From: Janthinobacterium psychrotolerans
Lineage (GTDB): Bacteria > Pseudomonadota > Gammaproteobacteria > Burkholderiales > Burkholderiaceae_D
Direction: 5' to 3'
Length of the DNA: 64,000 nt
Assembly (NCBI RefSeq): GCF_001677885.1
Contig: NZ_LOCQ01000050.1
Span: 62,001-126,000, forward strand
Of this stretch, positions 38,303 to 49,222 are shown one piece after another (the stretch's first letter is position 1; the number at the start of each line of letters is the position of its first letter). The position numbers were made by a program, and so were the translations under genes. The notes under the pieces are model-generated. The model was not told where the DNA came from, made no database searches, and saw only the letters and a list, made by a program, of their open reading frames with translations.

Positions 38303-39523
38303 ATGCTTTACCAACTGCACGAACTGCAACGCTCCTTCCTCACTCCGGTGATGCAATGGGCAGACATGTCCTCCAAGTTATTTACCAACCCGGTTTCACC
38401 ACTGGCCCATACCCCGTTTTCGCAACGCATCGCAGCCGGCTACGAGCTGATGTACCGCCTTGGCAAAGACTACGAAAAACCCCAATTTGACATCAAATCC
38501 GTGCTCGTCAAAGGCGAGAGCGTCGACATCCGCGAACACGTTGTCGTGACAAAACCGTTTTGTCGCCTGATTCACTTCAAAAAAGAAACATCTGGTGTGC
38601 AACAGCCCAAAGTGCTGCTGGTTGCCCCGCTGTCCGGCCACCACTCGACCCTGCTGCGCGACACCGTGCGCGGCCTGCTGGCCGAGCATGATGTCTACAT
38701 CACCGACTGGACCGACGCGCGCATGGTGCCTTTGAGCGAAGGCCCGTTCCACCTCGACGACTACATCTATTACGTGCAGGAATTCATGCGCCTGCTGGCA
38801 CCGGACCTGCATGTCATTTCTGTCTGTCAGCCAACCGTGCCGGTGCTGGCCGCCATTTCGCTGATGGCGACGGCAAAAGACCCGCACATGCCGAAAACCA
38901 TGACCATGATGGGCGGCCCCATCGATCCGCGCCGCTCGCCGACACAGGTCAACAACCTGGCGACGGAAAAGAAATTCTCGTGGTTTGAAAACACCGTGAT
39001 CTACGCGGTGCCGCCGAACTACCCGGGCTTTGGCCGCAAGGTCTATCCGGGCTTTCTGCAACACGCCGGCTTTATCGCCATGAACCCGGGCCGCCATGCA
39101 CAGAGCCACCGCGAGTTCTACATGCACCTGGTCACGGGCGACGATGAGCCGGCGGAAGGCCATCGCCAGTTCTACAACGAGTACAACGCGGTACTCGACA
39201 TGCCGGCAGAATACTACCTGGAAACGATCAAAACGGTATTCCAGGACTTCAGCCTGCCGATGGGTACGTGGAAAGTCGGCGGCCAGCTGGTGCGTCCGCA
39301 AGACATCACCAATGTGGCGCTGTTTACCGTCGAAGGCGAACTGGACGACATTTCCGGCGCCGGCCAGACGCAGGCCGCACATGACCTGTGCAGCAGCATT
39401 CCGGCCGACATGCAGCAGGACTTCGTGGCGCCGAAATGCGGCCACTATGGCATCTTTTCGGGCCGCCGCTGGCGCGAAATCATTTGCCCGAAAATCGGCG
39501 AATTCATCCAGAAGCATTCCTGA
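38303..39523 (+). CDS. phaZ: Intracellular polyhydroxyalkanoate depolymerase
   Basis: It hydrolyses native intracellular PHA granules to release hydroxyalkanoates as carbon. The start ATG 38303 follows AAGGA; an upstream in-frame TTG is less likely. The 406-residue protein matches the PhaZ1 (Ralstonia-type) family from MLYQLHELQRSFLTPV onward. It has the alpha/beta-hydrolase nucleophile region VISVCQPTVP with catalytic Cys175 in place of serine, VEGELDDISG supplying the Asp, and CGHYGIFSG supplying the His. The oxyanion region is LLVAPLSGHH. There is no signal peptide. Together with the granule-region protein it shows that the organism stores PHA. Confidence 0.94.
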   Translation: MLYQLHELQRSFLTPVMQWADMSSKLFTNPVSPLAHTPFSQRIAAGYELMYRLGKDYEKPQFDIKSVLVKGESVDIREHVVVTKPFCRLIHFKKETSGVQQPKVLLVAPLSGHHSTLLRDTVRGLLAEHDVYITDWTDARMVPLSEGPFHLDDYIYYVQEFMRLLAPDLHVISVCQPTVPVLAAISLMATAKDPHMPKTMTMMGGPIDPRRSPTQVNNLATEKKFSWFENTVIYAVPPNYPGFGRKVYPGFLQHAGFIAMNPGRHAQSHREFYMHLVTGDDEPAEGHRQFYNEYNAVLDMPAEYYLETIKTVFQDFSLPMGTWKVGGQLVRPQDITNVALFTVEGELDDISGAGQTQAAHDLCSSIPADMQQDFVAPKCGHYGIFSGRRWREIICPKIGEFIQKHS

Positions 39524-39539
39524 CCAGCGCACTTCCTCG

Positions 39540-39577
39540 AAAACGGCACGCCGGCATTTTGCCCGCGTGCCGTTTTT
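39540..39577 (+). terminator. Terminator of phaZ
   Basis: Perfect 12-bp arms aaaacggcacgc/gcgtgccgtttt, a 13-base loop and a run of six Ts. It abuts the stop of the convergent binding-protein gene. Confidence 0.9.
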
Positions 39578-40375
39578 TCATGGCGCCGCCGGCACGCCGG
39601 CCAGCAGCTGGTCCAGGCGTTTCCAGTAATCGCGCTCCAGCCTGGCCAGGTCGATCTCACGCGCCGCCTCGTTAAAGCGTTTCTGCTGCAGCGCGCCGTC
39701 CGCATCGCGCTTGAAGCACACATGCACGGGCCGCTCCTTGAAGGCGGTGTCGACGAAAGCGATGCGCTCGCGCTCGGCCTTGCTGAACCCCGGCCCCATC
39801 AGCAAATGCTGCAACACATGGCGCTCGATGACGATCGCGCGATAACGCCGGATCAGCAGTTTCCTGAGATTCGTGGCATCGTTCAGGCCTTCTTCGGTAT
39901 TGAGCTCGCCGCGGGCCACCATGGCGTCGAACTGCTCGCCATTCGCATAGCCGGCCACCGTACCGATACGCAACTTGCCCAGCTCCTGCAGGGTGGCGCC
40001 GGGCGCCCCGTCTTCCTTCAGATACGCCAGCACACCCAGGGTATTGCCGATCGGGACAGAAAAATGACAGAGTTTTTCCCGTTCCAGCGTACGCCAGACA
40101 GCCATGAAGCCGGCGTAGCGGGGGTCGCCGAGACCAAACTGCATGGTCCGCTTCCAGGGAAAGTACTCATATTTGACCAGATAACCCATGCGTTCGAAGA
40201 CGGCGCTGACCATGGCGGCCGACATGCCCTCGGCCGGCAGCCTGGGCGAGACAAAAGGCGGCCAGTCATCGGTGGCAAAACGCACGACGCGCGTGGCCGG
40301 CGGCGTCTGCGCCTGCAGGGCTGGCACGGCGCAGAAAGTGAGCAGCGACAAGCCAACTGCCCTCAGCAAACGCAT
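39578..40375 (-). CDS. Periplasmic amino-acid-type (SBP_bac_3) binding protein
   Basis: The start ATG 40375 follows an AGGAG site. The 265-residue protein has a signal peptide (LLRAVGLSLLTFCAVPALQA). The family-3 solute-binding fold follows: VVRFATDDWPPFVSPRLPAE, GMSAAMVSAVFERMGYLVKY, PWKRTMQFGLGDPRYAGFMA and LRIGTVAGYANGEQFDAMV. No ABC permease or ATPase genes adjoin it. The canonical Arg and Asp that bind the alpha-amino acid are not obvious by eye. It may therefore be a stand-alone polar amino acid or quinate-like sensor protein, a type frequent in this family. The ligand is unknown. Confidence 0.8.
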   Translation of the reverse strand: MRLLRAVGLSLLTFCAVPALQAQTPPATRVVRFATDDWPPFVSPRLPAEGMSAAMVSAVFERMGYLVKYEYFPWKRTMQFGLGDPRYAGFMAVWRTLEREKLCHFSVPIGNTLGVLAYLKEDGAPGATLQELGKLRIGTVAGYANGEQFDAMVARGELNTEEGLNDATNLRKLLIRRYRAIVIERHVLQHLLMGPGFSKAERERIAFVDTAFKERPVHVCFKRDADGALQQKRFNEAAREIDLARLERDYWKRLDQLLAGVPAAP

Positions 40376-40627
40376 GTGCCGCTCCTGTTGGCGTGCGTAA
40401 CAGGGCACTGCCAAGGCAAGGGGAACGCTGGGCGTTTTTTGGCGATGCGGCATGACCCCATCCTTACATAAAATGCCACTTTTTTAAAGTTGTTTATCGA
40501 ACGTCATTAATTCCTGTTGGAAATACAAGACACGGCCAGCGCCGGCTATCCCCTACGGCGGACAGGTTTTTCACTTGTGCGCACGCCAGATGGCCGATAA
40601 TACGGTTTTACCGTATCGAAGACCGCC

Positions 40628-41344
40628 GTGCCGCACCCAGCTCCCCCCTCTCTTGCCGACCAGATCGAAGACTTGCTGCCGCAAACGCAGTGCACCAAAT
40701 GCGGCTACAACGGCTGCCGCCCGTATGCGCAGGCGATTGCCGACGGCGGCGCCGAGATCAACCAGTGTCCACCTGGTGGCGTGCAGGGCATCGTACGCCT
40801 GGCCAGCCTGCTGGGGAAAAAGGTCATTCCGCTCAATCCGCTGAACGGCCTCGAGCGTCCCCGCTCGCTGGCCTATATCGATGAATCGCTGTGCATCGGC
40901 TGTACCCTGTGCATCCAGGCCTGTCCGGTCGACGCCATCACCGGCGCCGCCAAGCAGATGCACACGGTGGTGGCCAGCCTGTGTACCGGCTGCGACCTGT
41001 GTGTGGCGCCCTGCCCGGTCGACTGCATCGTCATGTACCCGGTCAGCGGCGAGGCGACCGGCTGGGACGCCTGGAGCCAGCCTGAGGCCGACGATGCGCG
41101 CGCGCGCCACGATTTGCGCACCGCGCGGCTGCGCCGCGAGGCCGAGGAAAACGATGCGCGCCTGGCCGCCAAGGCGGTCTCCAAGATGCAGGAGCTCAAG
41201 CAGGAAGTACCCGCCACCACGGCTGAAGCGGCCGAAAAAGAACGCAAGCGCGCCATTATCGCCGCCGCCATGGAACGCGCGCGCGCCAAGGCCGCGGCCG
41301 CCAGCGCCCCACCCGCCCCCGACACGCCGGAAAAAGACGCATGA
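40628..41344 (+). CDS. rsxB: RsxB/RnfB-type iron-sulfur electron-transport protein
   Basis: The 238-residue protein starts at GTG 40628. It has an N-terminal Fes four-cysteine domain (CTKCGYNGC, then the fourth Cys in INQCPPGG) and a 2x[4Fe-4S] ferredoxin domain ([24 protein letters not shown]). A long charged, Ala-rich C-terminal helix (about 150-238) follows. The N-terminal membrane anchor of gammaproteobacterial RnfB is missing, and no other Rnf/Rsx subunits are adjacent. Short stand-alone RsxB next to nth is common in betaproteobacteria. The stop overlaps the nth start (ATGA), so the two are translationally coupled. Confidence 0.9.
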   Translation: MPHPAPPSLADQIEDLLPQTQCTKCGYNGCRPYAQAIADGGAEINQCPPGGVQGIVRLASLLGKKVIPLNPLNGLERPRSLAYIDESLCIGCTLCIQACPVDAITGAAKQMHTVVASLCTGCDLCVAPCPVDCIVMYPVSGEATGWDAWSQPEADDARARHDLRTARLRREAEENDARLAAKAVSKMQELKQEVPATTAEAAEKERKRAIIAAAMERARAKAAAASAPPAPDTPEKDA

Positions 41345-41988
41345 ATGCCGCCAAACGCCTGGAAATCTTCAAGCGCTTTCGCGCCGCCAACCCTTCCCCG
41401 AAAACCGAACTCGAGTACACCACGCCGTTCGAACTGCTGATCGCCGTGCTGCTGTCGGCGCAGGCAACCGATGTGTCGGTCAACAAGGCCACCCGCATCC
41501 TGTATCCGGTCGCCAATACGCCGGCCGCGATCCTGGCGCTCGGCGTCGATGAACTGAGTCAGTACATCCGCACCATCGGCCTGTTCCGCACCAAGGCAAA
41601 AAACGTCATCGCCACCTGCCAGATCCTGCTCGGCCAGCATGGCGGCGAAGTGCCGCGCGACCGTGCCTCGCTCGAAGCGCTGCCCGGCGTGGGCCGCAAG
41701 ACGGCCAATGTGGTGATGAATACGGCCTTTGGCGAACTGACGATGGCGGTCGACACGCATATCTTCCGCGTCTCGAACCGCACCGGCATTGCACCGGGCA
41801 AGAATGTCGAGATCGTGGAGCAAAAACTGCTCAAATTCGTACCGAAAGAATTTTTGCTCGACGCACATCACTGGCTGATACTGCATGGCCGCTACACCTG
41901 CATGGCGCGCAAGCCGCAATGCTGGAATTGCATGATTGCCGACTTGTGCGATTACAAGGAAAAAACGCCCATGCCGGCGTCGACCTGA
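41341..41988 (+). CDS. nth: Endonuclease III
   Basis: A bifunctional DNA glycosylase/AP lyase that removes oxidised pyrimidines. The 215-residue protein has the helix-hairpin-helix [15 protein letters not shown] with catalytic Lys120, the catalytic Asp138 in [11 protein letters not shown], and a C-terminal [4Fe-4S] loop C187-X6-C194-X2-C197-X5-C203. It overlaps rsxB by four bases. The pairing suggests the ferredoxin-like protein may supply or maintain the redox state of the cluster (inference). Confidence 0.97.
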   Translation: MNAAKRLEIFKRFRAANPSPKTELEYTTPFELLIAVLLSAQATDVSVNKATRILYPVANTPAAILALGVDELSQYIRTIGLFRTKAKNVIATCQILLGQHGGEVPRDRASLEALPGVGRKTANVVMNTAFGELTMAVDTHIFRVSNRTGIAPGKNVEIVEQKLLKFVPKEFLLDAHHWLILHGRYTCMARKPQCWNCMIADLCDYKEKTPMPAST

Positions 41989-42019
41989 AGCGGCCCATCA
42001 GGGCCGCCCACCTTGTACG

Positions 42020-43138
42020 TTACAGCAGCACCATATTGTCGCGATGGATCAGCTCATGGCCTTCGATAAAGCCGAGGATCGCCTCGATCTCATTGGACGG
42101 CTTGCGCATGATGCGGCGCGCTTCGCCGCTGGTGTAGTTCGATAGCCCCCGCGCCACCGCCACACCGGTCTCGTTCAGGCAGGTGATCACGGCGCCGCGG
42201 CCGAACTCGCCCTGCACGGCCACCACGCCGATCGGCAGCAGCGACTTGCCTTCCAGGGTCAGCTTTTGCACGGCGCCCGCGTCGAGCACCACCGCGCCGG
42301 CCGTCTGCAGATGGTCGGCCATCCATTGCTTGCGCGCCGTCAATTGCCCGGTCTGCGCGCGCAACTCGGTGCCGATCGCTTCGCCTTGCGCCAGGCGGCT
42401 CAACACGTCGCTGTCACGGCCCCAGGCGATGATGGTGTGGGCACCCGACTTGGCGGCGCGCTTGGCGGCCAGTATCTTGGTCAGCATGCCACCACGGCCC
42501 AGGCTGCTGCCGGCGCCGCCGGCCATCGCTTCCAGCGCCGGGTCGCCCGCCACGCCCCGGGTGATCAGGTAAGCGTTCGGGTCCTTGCGCGGATCGGCCG
42601 AGAACAGGCCGTGCTGGTCCGTCAGTATCACCAGCGCGTCGGCTTCGATCAGGTTGGCCACCAGCGCCCCGAGGGTGTCGTTGTCGCCGAACTTGATTTC
42701 GTCGGTCACCACCGTGTCGTTTTCATTGATGATCGGCACCACGCCCAGGCGCAGCAAGGTGGTCAGGGTGGAGCGCGCGTTGAGGTAGCGTTCGCGGTCG
42801 GCCAGGTCGGCGTGCGTCAGCAGCACTTGCGCCGTGCCCAGGCTGTGCGCGCGGAAACTGCTTTCGTAGATTTGCGCCAGGCCCATCTGGCCGACGGCGG
42901 CGCAGGCCTGCAATTCGTGGATATCGGTGGGGCGGCGCTCGAAACCGAGGCGCAGCATGCCTTCGGCGATGGCACCGGAACTGACCAGCACGACTTCCTT
43001 GCCCAGGGCGCGCAAGCCGGCGATCTGCGCGGCCCAGCGCGCGATGGCGGCGTGGTCGAGGCCACGGCCGTCGTTGGTCACCAGCGAGGAGCCGACTTTG
43101 ATGATGATGCGGGTAGCTTTTTGAATCACGGAATCCAT
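42020..43138 (-). CDS. proB: Glutamate 5-kinase
   Basis: It phosphorylates glutamate as the first step of proline synthesis and is normally feedback-inhibited by proline. The 372-residue length includes the amino-acid-kinase domain ([72 protein letters not shown]) and a C-terminal PUA domain (about 280-365, [19 protein letters not shown]). It is the last of a minus-strand series rplU-rpmA-obgE-membrane protein-proB, 15 bases after the small membrane protein gene. The obgE-proB linkage is usual for betaproteobacteria. Confidence 0.96.
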   Translation of the reverse strand: MDSVIQKATRIIIKVGSSLVTNDGRGLDHAAIARWAAQIAGLRALGKEVVLVSSGAIAEGMLRLGFERRPTDIHELQACAAVGQMGLAQIYESSFRAHSLGTAQVLLTHADLADRERYLNARSTLTTLLRLGVVPIINENDTVVTDEIKFGDNDTLGALVANLIEADALVILTDQHGLFSADPRKDPNAYLITRGVAGDPALEAMAGGAGSSLGRGGMLTKILAAKRAAKSGAHTIIAWGRDSDVLSRLAQGEAIGTELRAQTGQLTARKQWMADHLQTAGAVVLDAGAVQKLTLEGKSLLPIGVVAVQGEFGRGAVITCLNETGVAVARGLSNYTSGEARRIMRKPSNEIEAILGFIEGHELIHRDNMVLL

Positions 43139-43153
43139 GGAGGCTCTTATGGT

Positions 43154-43567
43154 TCAGCGCGCAGGTCGCAGCAGCAGCAAAGCCAGCCCCGCCGCCAGTT
43201 CCATCGCGCACATGTACAACACCAAACCCTGGGGCAAGCCGAAGCTGATGGCCGCGAACAAGCGGCCGGCGGGCTGCGCCAGGACCAATATTGCAGTGAT
43301 ATCGCCGAGGATGGGCGTTTCGCCCTGCCGTGCCGCGAACAGCGCCAGGAGTGCGGTAGCGCCCCAGAGGCCGACATGCGTGGCGTAGAACTGGCTGTAG
43401 CCGTTCACGCCATTGAGAAAGATGCCCATGCCGGCCGCCATCTCATCGGCGAACAACAGGCAGGCAAAAGCGCCCAGCCCGTAGGCGGTGGTAATCAAGT
43501 GCAATACACGGCGCTGCCATCCCTGCTTGCGCAGGGATGCGGCAGCGCCGGCCTGTACCGTTGACAA
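43154..43567 (-). CDS. Small four-helix membrane protein between obgE and proB
   Basis: The open frame runs far into obgE, so the real start must be near its 3' end. A TTG at 43567, just inside the obgE stop, gives 137 residues and fits the tight packing. The protein has about four hydrophobic helices (LITTAYGLGAFACLLFADEM, ATHVGLWGATALLALFAA, PILGDITAILVLAQPAGRL, MCAMELAAGLALLLL). The layout, with GVNGYSQFYATHVG before the second helix, is reminiscent of DUF4345-type proteins, but I cannot confirm that by eye. Function is unknown. Confidence 0.6.
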   Translation of the reverse strand: MSTVQAGAAASLRKQGWQRRVLHLITTAYGLGAFACLLFADEMAAGMGIFLNGVNGYSQFYATHVGLWGATALLALFAARQGETPILGDITAILVLAQPAGRLFAAISFGLPQGLVLYMCAMELAAGLALLLLRPAR

Positions 43568-43569
43568 AC

Positions 43570-44697
<1,128 letters not shown>

Positions 44698-44698
44698 C

Positions 44699-44728
44699 TA
44701 AAAAGGCTCTACCTTGGGCAGAGCCTTT
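44699..44728 (-). terminator. Terminator between rpmA and obgE
   Basis: Perfect 9-bp arms (aaaggctct/agagccttt) with a 9-base loop and a minus-strand T-run. It should partially terminate the ribosomal-protein transcript before obgE. Confidence 0.85.
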
Positions 44729-44792
44729 CGATTGAAGGCTTGCGCCTTACATCATGCGATTGCAGCGGAGCGGATTATCGCTCCGGCTGGAA

Positions 44793-45065
44793 TTACGCTG
44801 GTACTGCTTCGTTTGCTACAACGGTGACGAACTGCTTCGAGCCAGCACCTTTGACAACGAACTTCACTTTGCCAGCGATCAGCGCGAACAGAGTGTGGTC
44901 CTTGCCCATGCCTACGCCTTCACCAGCGCGCACCGGGGTGCCGCGCTGACGAATGATGATGCCGCCGGCATTGATGGCTTGACCGCCGTAGACTTTGACG
45001 CCCAGACGTTTTGATTCTGAATCACGGCCATTTCGCGTTGTGCCGCCGCCTTTTTTGTGTGCCAT
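44793..45065 (-). CDS. rpmA: 50S ribosomal protein L27
   Basis: The 90-residue protein begins [20 protein letters not shown] and includes [20 protein letters not shown], both diagnostic of L27, whose N-terminus reaches the peptidyl-transferase centre. There is no cleavable N-terminal extension of the Firmicutes type. It is 53 bases after rplU. Confidence 0.98.
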   Translation of the reverse strand: MAHKKGGGTTRNGRDSESKRLGVKVYGGQAINAGGIIIRQRGTPVRAGEGVGMGKDHTLFALIAGKVKFVVKGAGSKQFVTVVANEAVPA

Positions 45066-45118
45066 TTAAGACTCCTTGATAGCTGATTATGTAGACAAAC
45101 TGCGTCAAACAGCGGCGA

Positions 45119-45430
45119 TTAGCCGTTGATCGAAACGATTTGGATTTCGGTAAAATTCTGGCGATGGCCTTGATGCTTCTGGTAGTGCTTACGACGACGC
45201 ATCTTGAAAATTTTGACCTTATCATGGCGACCATGCGCCACAACCGTAACCAGTACCGTTGCACCTTCGACCAATGGCGCACCAAATTTAATGGTGTCGC
45301 CCGCGCCTACTGCGAGAACTTGATCGATGGTGAGTTCGGAACCAATGTCTGCCGGTATCTGTTCTACTTTAAGTTTTTCGCCAGCGACAACTTTGTATTG
45401 TTTGCCACCGGTTTTTATGACCGCGTACAT
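45119..45430 (-). CDS. rplU: 50S ribosomal protein L21
   Basis: The 103-residue protein starts at ATG 45430 ([20 protein letters not shown]). It has the L21 fold and the C-terminal RNA-binding segment [20 protein letters not shown]. The frame is open further upstream but only this start matches the family. It is the first gene of the rplU-rpmA-obgE series and divergent from ispB. The 282-base gap to ispB carries the promoters. Confidence 0.98.
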   Translation of the reverse strand: MYAVIKTGGKQYKVVAGEKLKVEQIPADIGSELTIDQVLAVGAGDTIKFGAPLVEGATVLVTVVAHGRHDKVKIFKMRRRKHYQKHQGHRQNFTEIQIVSING

Positions 45431-45671
45431 GATTTGAAACCTCATCAAATGTTGAAAGAATTTGTCCCACTGCCATGAAAAGCAAGCCGTGCACAACAGG
45501 GAGAACCAGCGATTATACACGGACTGCGAAATCGCGTCAAAAACTATGCACAAAGCTTGATGATCGTGGTATGTCGACAACCCGGATACGATGTCAGGCT
45601 CACGCGGCCATGATCGGAAAATCAATGATTGTTCTGTAGCCATAGTCAAACGGCACGCGGCAGCAAGCCAT

Positions 45672-45679
45672 GTCGTATA
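45672..45679 (+). promoter_or_regulatory. -10 element of ispB
   Basis: A TATAAT hexamer preceded by G/T (tcgtataat) lies about 35 bases before the inferred TTG start of ispB. I do not assign a convincing -35. Confidence 0.45.
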
Positions 45680-45712
45680 ATCGCCGCACCCACAATCTAT
45701 TGCAGGTTCGCC

Positions 45713-46702
45713 TTGTCTGACGCTCACAAACACGTTAACCAAAACACCATCGTGGAAACGATTGCCGCCGATATGGACGCAGTCAACACGGTGATCCGCC
45801 AAAAATTGCATTCCGATGTCATTCTGATCAACCAGATCGCCGAATACATCATCAGCGCAGGCGGCAAACGCATCCGTCCCGTGTTGATCCTGCTGGTCGC
45901 CAATGCCCATGCCTACCGCGGCACGGCGCACCACGAACTGGCGGCGGTGGTCGAATTCATCCATACCGCCACCCTGCTGCACGACGACGTGGTCGATGAG
46001 TCATCGATGCGCCGCGGCCGCCAGACGGCCAATGCCCTGTTCGGCAATGCGGCCTCGGTGCTGGTCGGCGACTTCCTGCACTCGCGCTCGTTCCAGTTGA
46101 TGGTGGCGCTGGACAATATGCGCGTGATGCAGATCCTGTCGGACGCCACCAACGTGATCGCCGAAGGCGAAGTGCTGCAACTGCTCAATATGCACGACCC
46201 GGACGTCACGCAGGAAAGCTACCTGACCGTGATCCGCTCGAAGACGGCCAAATTGTTCGAAGCCTCGGCGCAACTGGGCGCCCTGATCGCCGGCGCCAGC
46301 GAAGCCGATATCGAAGCGGCCGCCGAATACGGCCGCTCGCTGGGCACCGCCTTCCAGCTGATCGATGACGTACTCGACTATGCGGGCGACGCCGCCGAAA
46401 TCGGCAAGAACGTGGGCGACGACTTGCGCGAAGGCAAACCGACCCTGCCGCTGATCTACCTGATGGAAAACGGCACGCCGGAACAGCGTGAACTGGTGCG
46501 CAGCTGCATCGAGCAGGGCGACGAACAGCATTTCGACGCCATCCTGGCTGCTGTCACCAGCAGTGGCGCGCTCGACTATACACGCCAGCAGGCGGAGATC
46601 GCCGCCCAGCGCGCGGCCGACGCCATCGCCGGCTGGCCCGACAGCGTCTATAAACAGTCGATGCTGCAACTGTGCTCGTTTGCCGTGGCCCGCAACCACT
46701 GA
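45713..46702 (+). CDS. ispB: Octaprenyl diphosphate synthase
   Basis: It builds the polyprenyl chain of ubiquinone. The inferred start is TTG 45713, giving (M)[13 protein letters not shown], the usual beginning of the betaproteobacterial protein; the first ATG would trim 20 residues and lose that segment. The 329-residue protein has GGKRIRPVL, the first Asp-rich motif DDVVD (91-95) followed by RRGRQTAN, and the second DDVLD (218-222) before [16 protein letters not shown]. It is divergent from rplU, a widespread arrangement. Confidence 0.93.
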   Translation: MSDAHKHVNQNTIVETIAADMDAVNTVIRQKLHSDVILINQIAEYIISAGGKRIRPVLILLVANAHAYRGTAHHELAAVVEFIHTATLLHDDVVDESSMRRGRQTANALFGNAASVLVGDFLHSRSFQLMVALDNMRVMQILSDATNVIAEGEVLQLLNMHDPDVTQESYLTVIRSKTAKLFEASAQLGALIAGASEADIEAAAEYGRSLGTAFQLIDDVLDYAGDAAEIGKNVGDDLREGKPTLPLIYLMENGTPEQRELVRSCIEQGDEQHFDAILAAVTSSGALDYTRQQAEIAAQRAADAIAGWPDSVYKQSMLQLCSFAVARNH

Positions 46703-46727
46703 TCGCGGCTGCACAGCCATCCTGACA

Positions 46728-46750
46728 ACGGCGCCGAGGGCGCCGTTTTT
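46728..46750 (+). terminator. Terminator of ispB
   Basis: Perfect 8-bp arms acggcgcc/ggcgccgt with a GAG loop and five Ts. Confidence 0.88.
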
Positions 46751-46856
46751 CATGCCAGCCTGGCTTACGGGCTGGCCGCTTAAGTATGCCAGCGAACCGA
46801 CAGCAAGGAACACTTTCCCTACATTGATTTAAACATCATGAGAATCGGGATCTGTT

Positions 46857-48950
46857 ATGGCACGCGCAAAACCATTGAAAATAGTCGGCTGGACGCTGGC
46901 CAGCATGTTGGTGCTGATTCTTCTGGTCATCATTTTCATCATGACCTTCGACTGGAACCGCGCCCGTCCCTATATCAACCGCCAGGTGTCGGAAAGCACG
47001 GGCCGCGAGTTCGTCATCGGCGGCGACCTGCAAGTCAAATTCCACCAGGGACTCAAGACCGAAGCCGGCTGGCGCCGCTATGTGCCGCGTCCGACCATCA
47101 CCGCCAACGATGTGCGGATCAGCAATCCAGACTGGGCCACGGCCGGCAAGCAGATGGCCAGCGCGCAGCGCATCGTGGTGTCGACCCATCTGCTGCCCTT
47201 GCTCAGCCACCGCGTGGTGCTGACCGACCTGGCGCTGGACGCGCCGCAAATCGCCCTGCAGCGCCGCGCCGACGGCAGCAACAGCTGGACCCTGAAGGAT
47301 AACGGCCCTTCGGCATGGGACGTGGAAATCCAGCGCATGGCCTTTGCCGCCGGCACCATCCGCTACCTGGACCAGGCCATCGCCCTGGACCTGAACGCCA
47401 AGGTCAGCTCGACCGCACCCGACGCCACGCCCAATGACGCGCCGGCGGGTGACAAGGTCGAAAAATACGGCATCGCCTTTACCCTCGGCGGCACCTACCG
47501 CAAAGCGCCCGTCACCGGTGGCGGCAAGGCCGGCGCCGTACTGTCGCTGACCGGCGACCATACCGTCTATCCGATCCAGGCCAATGCCGTGCTGGGCAAG
47601 AACAAGGCCAGCGTCAACGGCACCCTGACCGACCCGCGCTCGCTGTCCGGCATCGACTTGCAGCTGAGCCTGGCCGGCGCCAGCATGGCCGACCTGTATC
47701 CGCTGACCGGCGTGCTGCTGCCGGAAACCCCGGAATACGCCACCAGGGGCCGCCTGCTGGGCAAGAAGGATGGCGACACCTGGAACTGGACCTATGAAAA
47801 ATTCAAGGGCAAGGTCGGCCAGAGCGACCTCGCGGGCACCCTGCACTACCTGCCGCGCAAACCGCGCGCACTGCTGCGCGGCGAACTGGTCTCGCAGCAG
47901 CTGCGCCTGGAAGACCTGGGTCCGACCATCGGCGCCGAAAGCAACGCCAGCAAAAAATCGCGTGGCAAGGCCGCCAACCAGCCGGCCGACAAGGCCCTGC
48001 CGGTGGAACAGTTCAACACCGCCAAGTGGGATGCCCTCGATGCTGATGTGAAATTTACAGGCAAAAAACTGGTGCGCACGCACGATATTCCGTTTAACGA
48101 TATCGTCGCCCACATCCAGATGAAAGATAAGGTGCTGAGCCTGACGCCATTGAACTTCGGCATGGCCGGCGGCGACATCACGTCCAACATCACGCTCGAC
48201 GGCCGCCAGAAAACCATTGCCGCGCAAGCCAAGGTGGCGGCGCGCCATCTGAAGATACGCGAGCTGTTCCCGAAACTGCAGTCGATGCAGGCCAGCTTCG
48301 GCGAAGTCTATGCCGACGCGGCCCTGACCGGCCACGGCAATTCGGTGTCGTCGATGCTGGCCAGCGCCAACGGCGAACTGGCGGCCACCGTCAGCGAAGG
48401 CACGGTCAGCCAGTTCATCCTGGAACTGGCCGGCCTGAACCTGGCCAACGCCGTGTTCGTGAAAGTGTTTGGCGACAAGCAGGTGCAGCTGAACTGCCTG
48501 GCCAGCGATTTCAATGTCAGGAACGGCGTGGCCGATGTGCGCCGCTTCGTGCTCGACACCGACAACGCCGTCGTCAACGTGACGGGCAACGTCAGCCTGG
48601 CCAGCGAAACGCTGGACCTCGACATCCGCCCGAAAACCAAGGGCGCCCGCGTGTTCTCGCTGCGCACGCCGCTGTATGCGCAAGGCACCTTCAAGGACCC
48701 GAAAATCGGTCCGCAAAAAGGCCCGCTGGCCCTGAAAGCGGGCGCCGCCGTGGCCCTGGCCACCGTGGTCGCCCCGGTCGCCGCCATCCTGCCCCTGATC
48801 AACGTCGACCGCGCCCCCGACACCGACTGCGGCGCCGTGATGGCGGAAGCCAAAGCCGCGCGCAAGTCGGCCAGGTCGCCGGCCACCAATGCGCCGGCGA
48901 AAAAGGTGACGGAAGCGGAAATAAAAAAGGCGCAGCAGGAGAAAAAATAA
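46857..48950 (+). CDS. AsmA-family outer-membrane biogenesis protein
   Basis: The 697-residue protein has an N-terminal transmembrane helix (GWTLASMLVLILLVIIFIMT, about 11-30) and a long periplasmic part. That part has AsmA/TamB-like features: RPYINRQVSESTGREFVIGG, ITANDVRISNPDWA and the C-terminal AsmA_2 region VKVFGDKQVQLNCLASDFNV with TETLDLDI-like beta segments. AsmA-like proteins form long hydrophobic grooves that move phospholipids to the outer membrane. A Lys/Ala-rich tail ends the protein. It is monocistronic. The cargo of this paralogue is unknown. Confidence 0.92.
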   Translation: MARAKPLKIVGWTLASMLVLILLVIIFIMTFDWNRARPYINRQVSESTGREFVIGGDLQVKFHQGLKTEAGWRRYVPRPTITANDVRISNPDWATAGKQMASAQRIVVSTHLLPLLSHRVVLTDLALDAPQIALQRRADGSNSWTLKDNGPSAWDVEIQRMAFAAGTIRYLDQAIALDLNAKVSSTAPDATPNDAPAGDKVEKYGIAFTLGGTYRKAPVTGGGKAGAVLSLTGDHTVYPIQANAVLGKNKASVNGTLTDPRSLSGIDLQLSLAGASMADLYPLTGVLLPETPEYATRGRLLGKKDGDTWNWTYEKFKGKVGQSDLAGTLHYLPRKPRALLRGELVSQQLRLEDLGPTIGAESNASKKSRGKAANQPADKALPVEQFNTAKWDALDADVKFTGKKLVRTHDIPFNDIVAHIQMKDKVLSLTPLNFGMAGGDITSNITLDGRQKTIAAQAKVAARHLKIRELFPKLQSMQASFGEVYADAALTGHGNSVSSMLASANGELAATVSEGTVSQFILELAGLNLANAVFVKVFGDKQVQLNCLASDFNVRNGVADVRRFVLDTDNAVVNVTGNVSLASETLDLDIRPKTKGARVFSLRTPLYAQGTFKDPKIGPQKGPLALKAGAAVALATVVAPVAAILPLINVDRAPDTDCGAVMAEAKAARKSARSPATNAPAKKVTEAEIKKAQQEKK

Positions 48951-49019
48951 ACGACGCCTGCCTTTGACACAGCCGCTTGAAACCCGCCCCGCCATCTGCT
49001 GTAATCCAATAGCAGTCGG

Positions 49020-49096
49020 CGGGGTGTGGCTCAGCCTGGTAGAGCGCTGCGTTCGGGACGCAGAGGCCGGAGGTTCGAATCCTCTCACCCCGACCA
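49020..49096 (+). tRNA. tRNA-Pro (anticodon CGG)
   Basis: A 77-nt cloverleaf. The acceptor stem CGGGGTG pairs with CACCCCG, followed by discriminator A and encoded CCA. The D arm is GCTCAGCCTGGTAGAGC. The anticodon stem CTGCG/CGCAG encloses loop TTCGGGA with anticodon CGG, reading CCG proline codons. The T arm contains GGTTCGAATCC. Confidence 0.97.
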
Positions 49097-49222
49097 GATT
49101 ACCCGCACGGTTCCCGTCCGAACGTGCTTCCACATCATTACAGACAAGCAATGTCCAGCAAATTGCCTTGCGCGCGTCAACAACCCCGCTAACATACGTC
49201 CAGCGCCTACTGGAATCCCATC

